From assembly GCA_948560265.1 (NCBI GenBank), contig CAOXTD010000018.1, positions 12,977 through 28,696 on the forward strand: a stretch of DNA of 15,720 nucleotides, read 5' to 3'. A program made the translations under genes and the position numbers. Under the pieces are notes generated by a model. The model did no database searches and was not told the DNA's origin. It was given only the letters and a program-made list of their open reading frames with translations. This stretch comes from an uncultured Clostridia bacterium (GTDB lineage Bacteria > Bacillota > Clostridia > TANB77 > CAG-508). Shown piece by piece: positions 13,817 to 15,720 of the stretch (positions within the stretch are counted from its first letter, which is position 1; every line of letters starts with the position of its first letter).

Positions 13817-14749
13817 TTAAATAGATACATCTAATGTTCTAATCCAATTTTCCCCCATGATTTTCTCAATTTCTTCTTTCTGAAAACCTATTTTCCTTAA
13901 CTCCTGTACTAGATTGTCTATTTGTCCTATGTTTTTCAAATCTGTTGGTATTTCATTCTCTTCTAATCCATCAAAGTCACTACCTAAACCCACATAGTCC
14001 ACTCCTACTAGGCTAGCAATGTAACTAATATGTTTGGCAATTTCTTTTGTTCCTGCTATTCCTGTTTCTGATAAAAAGTTAGTACAATAACAAATTCCAA
14101 CAATGCCATCATTTCTAGCAATTTGCTTTATTTGCTCATCTTTTAAATTTCTAGGATGCTGACATAAAGAATAACAGCAAGAATGTGTCGCAACAATAGG
14201 TCTTTCATTTATCTTCATTGTATCCCAAAAGGTCCTTTCTGAACTATGTGAAACGTCTACAATTATTTTCTTTTCATTTAATTTTTGAACATACTGTTTT
14301 CCAAACTCAGTTAAACCATTATCTTGTTTTGTTAAAGCACCACACCCTAATAAATTATCTTCATTCCATGTAATAGACATCACTTTAACGCCTTTATTGT
14401 AAAAGTATTCTACATTTTCTAATTTATCTTCTATTGCTCTTCCATTCTCAATGGTTAATAAACAACCAATCTTTTTTTCTTGCTCTACTTTTAAAATATC
14501 TTCTTTGTTTTTTATTTGTAATAATTCTTCTGGATATTTTTTTACTTGTCTTTCAAAATGATTGATAATATCACATGCTCTTTGAAAAGATTTTTCGTAC
14601 TTTGGACTAATATATGCTGCTGTCATTTGCAATATTGGTGCCTTTTTTATTGCTTGCTTTAGGTTAAAACTTAAGCTTTCCTCCTCTAAATCCACATTTC
14701 TATCTAACGCTACTTGAATTGTATCACAATGTCCATCTACAATAAACAT
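13817..14749 (-). CDS. membrane dipeptidase (peptidase family M19)
   Basis: This 310-residue zinc dipeptidase is of the renal dipeptidase type, which hydrolyses dipeptides, including those with D-residues. The metal ligands and active-site blocks are visible: DGHCDT with His7 and Asp9, LTIENG with Glu101, DVSHSS with His168, THSCCYS with His189, HPRNL with Arg200 and GLGSDFDG with Asp258. The length is normal for bacterial M19 enzymes. No signal peptide is present, so it is probably cytoplasmic despite the family name. The ATG at 14749 has GGAGG 7 bases upstream, and a strong promoter lies just beyond. It is divergent from the small XRE regulator, which may control it. In Firmicutes such enzymes probably serve peptide or cell-wall dipeptide use; the substrate here is unknown. 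Confidence 0.94.
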   Translation of the reverse strand: MFIVDGHCDTIQVALDRNVDLEEESLSFNLKQAIKKAPILQMTAAYISPKYEKSFQRACDIINHFERQVKKYPEELLQIKNKEDILKVEQEKKIGCLLTIENGRAIEDKLENVEYFYNKGVKVMSITWNEDNLLGCGALTKQDNGLTEFGKQYVQKLNEKKIIVDVSHSSERTFWDTMKINERPIVATHSCCYSLCQHPRNLKDEQIKQIARNDGIVGICYCTNFLSETGIAGTKEIAKHISYIASLVGVDYVGLGSDFDGLEENEIPTDLKNIGQIDNLVQELRKIGFQKEEIEKIMGENWIRTLDVSI

Positions 14750-14758
14750 ATACTTACC

Positions 14759-14787
14759 TCCACATCTTTTTAGTCATTATATGTGGA
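14759..14787. promoter_or_regulatory. inverted repeat across the dipeptidase promoter (possible operator)
   Basis: TCCACAT (14759-14765) and ATGTGGA (14781-14787) form a perfect 7-base inverted repeat with a 15-base gap. It spans the -10 box and start site of the dipeptidase promoter and includes part of its ribosome binding site. It could be an operator for the neighbouring XRE regulator. Confidence 0.4.
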
Positions 14788-14804
14788 AATTTTGGTTTTA
14801 TCAA
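14776..14804 (-). promoter_or_regulatory. promoter of the M19 dipeptidase gene
   Basis: On the minus strand TTGATA (14804-14799), a 17-base spacer and a perfect TATAAT (14781-14776) form a near-consensus promoter. The leader would be about 20 bases. Confidence 0.8.
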
Positions 14805-14822
14805 TAGGATACTATTGTTTTC

Positions 14823-14851
14823 TTGCTTTATTTTTGTTAAGATAATATTAT
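14823..14851 (+). promoter_or_regulatory. possible promoter of the XRE regulator
   Basis: TTGCTT (14823-14828) and TATTAT (14846-14851) are separated by 17 bases and lie 25 bases before the start codon. The -35 match is weak, so the call is tentative. Confidence 0.35.
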
Positions 14852-14876
14852 AAACTATATTTTAGGAGCCAAAACT

Positions 14877-15092
14877 ATGAATTTAAGAATTAAAGAGATA
14901 AGAAAAGAACACCATTATACACAAGCTGAAGTTGCTAAAGCAATTCACTGTTCTCAACAAAATTATTCAAGATATGAAACTGGCGAAGTTGCCATTGATA
15001 TTGATAAGATAACACTTCTTGCAGATTTGTACCATACTTCTGTGGACTATTTGTTGGGTTTAACAGACCAGTTTGAACCTCATAGAAAATAG
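14877..15092 (+). CDS. small XRE-family HTH transcriptional regulator
   Basis: This 71-residue DNA-binding protein is almost only a Cro/C1-type helix-turn-helix. Residues 4-61 make the five-helix fold: IKEIRKEHHYTQAEVAK leads into the recognition helix around SQQNYSRYETG (26-36), followed by KITLLADLYHTSVDYLLG, a typical family end. There is no effector or dimerisation domain beyond the fold. The ATG at 14877 has AGGAG 8 bases upstream. It is divergent from the dipeptidase gene, 127 bases apart, and has its own terminator. It could repress itself and the dipeptidase, or be a stand-alone regulator; no target is proven. Confidence 0.92.
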   Translation: MNLRIKEIRKEHHYTQAEVAKAIHCSQQNYSRYETGEVAIDIDKITLLADLYHTSVDYLLGLTDQFEPHRK

Positions 15093-15096
15093 AATA

Positions 15097-15124
15097 AAAC
15101 CACCCAAGATGGGTGGTTTATTTT
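15097..15124. terminator. bidirectional intrinsic terminator
   Basis: AAACCACCC (15097-15105) and GGGTGGTTT (15111-15119) form a perfect 9-base stem with a 5-base loop. ATTTT (15120-15124) follows on the plus strand, and TTATT after the stem on the minus strand. It ends both the XRE gene and the convergent DUF6273-like gene. Confidence 0.88.
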
Positions 15125-15137
15125 AGTCATTTCATAT

Positions 15138-15720
15138 TTAGATACAAAATCCTGGAGCTACGCCTTGGATATCAATAGCTCTACCGTTTCGATTTGGAGC
15201 ACCGCCAGGGCCAACTTGCTCGAAGCATTCACTTTGGCTATTAGAAGGCGAGCGAAGCGCCCAGTAGCTTGCAGTATTTGAGCCGTTATATTTGATACGC
15301 CCCGTGCTATTGCTGTTCCATGCAGCAGTTACTCCTTGATAATATTTATATTGGCTTCCTTCTGATGTTATTGCATAGGAATATCCACCTTTATATCCGC
15401 TATTTACTATCTCACTGCAGCCTAGCAACCATAAATAATCATTACACACTTTTACACTACCTGCATTATTATATTGTGAAATGTACTGTTTCTTTACCTG
15501 TTTAACATATGCTTTATTGCTTAAATTTGCTCCCAAGCCTCCGATTGTTCCACTTTGGATTGCTTCATTTGTTGTATATCCATTTAAATTTTTTCTCATT
15601 TCAGTATTTCCCCATCCTCCTGAGTTTGTATTGCTACTGTTCATTCTCATATATGTATTTCCTGTCATGAAATCTAAGAACTCGAAGCTGATACTTGCCT
15701 TTTCATGTGTTCCTCCATAT
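15138..15720 (-). CDS. DUF6273-like surface protein, C-terminal part
   Basis: This frame stays open to the right edge, so the start lies outside the window. About 194 residues are visible, beginning YGGTHEKASISFEFLDF. Features are typical of DUF6273 domains found in secreted or surface proteins of gut Firmicutes: MNSSNTNSGGWGNTEMRKNL, LWLLGCSEI, YWALRSP and the terminal GVAPGFCI. These domains resemble the C-type-lectin/FGE fold and often cap long extracellular proteins; their function is unknown. An internal ATG (15668) is in frame but is not the natural start, since coding similarity runs through it. The last 160 bases of the coding region are clearly richer in GC than the rest. It converges on the XRE gene at a shared terminator. 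Confidence 0.8.
   Translation of the reverse strand, partial: YGGTHEKASISFEFLDFMTGNTYMRMNSSNTNSGGWGNTEMRKNLNGYTTNEAIQSGTIGGLGANLSNKAYVKQVKKQYISQYNNAGSVKVCNDYLWLLGCSEIVNSGYKGGYSYAITSEGSQYKYYQGVTAAWNSNSTGRIKYNGSNTASYWALRSPSNSQSECFEQVGPGGAPNRNGRAIDIQGVAPGFCI

Noticed and set aside
15138..15720. Diversity-generating retroelement target in the DUF6273-like gene
   Set aside because: The lectin-like C-terminus is suggestive, but no reverse transcriptase or template repeat lies downstream in the window. GVAPGFCI is a usual DUF6273 end. Kept only as a check item under the GC step.

Overview
The window looks like a chromosomal segment of a low-GC, endospore-forming Clostridia-type Firmicute, probably a gut commensal. 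The reasons are AT-rich DNA with AGGAGG-type ribosome binding sites, the engulfment gene spoIIP, a single-gene bifunctional (p)ppGpp synthetase/hydrolase, a recJ-relA-MBL-hisS gene order that I recall from Clostridia, and a DUF6273-type surface protein. Species cannot be named from sequence alone. No rRNA, CRISPR array, intact transposase or phage structural gene was seen.

Layout. Almost all genes are on the minus strand, so the biological order runs right to left. The right edge (15138-15720) holds the C-terminal part of a DUF6273-like protein. Next comes a small plus-strand XRE regulator (14877-15092), divergent from an M19 membrane dipeptidase (13817-14749). A stand-alone tryptophan-rich 122-residue gene of unknown function (13352-13720) has its own promoter and a strong terminator. 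A housekeeping block follows: recJ (11517-13205), relA (9289-11487), an MBL-fold hydrolase (8575-9222) and hisS (7259-8572), with gaps of 29, 66 and 2 bases. spoIIP (6056-7186) follows with a good candidate sigma-E promoter that overlaps the hisS stop codon. Then come pgi (4629-5945) with its terminator, and a tRNA-Leu(UAG) gene (4412-4495) with its own promoter.

The most unusual stretch is 3537-4495. The intact tRNA-Leu gene is followed, 823 bases downstream of its 3' end, by a second, degenerate copy of its 3' half in the same orientation. The copy runs from the anticodon loop to the CCA end. This is the geometry left by integration of a mobile element into a tRNA gene. The enclosed DNA has no recognisable integrase. 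It carries one opposite-strand orphan gene for a small four-helix membrane protein (3780-4124), preceded by an attenuator-like leader and followed by a near-perfect terminator.

Left of this are maf (2893-3462) and rlmD (1495-2877), which form an operon. A 147-base element with 12-base terminal inverted repeats (1326-1472) resembles a MITE. A nitrilase-superfamily hydrolase (402-1286) follows, and at the left edge is the first part of a DNA cytosine-5 methyltransferase.

The identified genes are mostly housekeeping: DNA repair (recJ), stringent response (relA), histidine charging (hisS), glycolysis (pgi), 23S rRNA methylation (rlmD), nucleotide-pool sanitation (maf) and sporulation engulfment (spoIIP). 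The accessory material is concentrated at the two edges, in the tRNA-bounded island and in the orphan cassette at 13352-13720.
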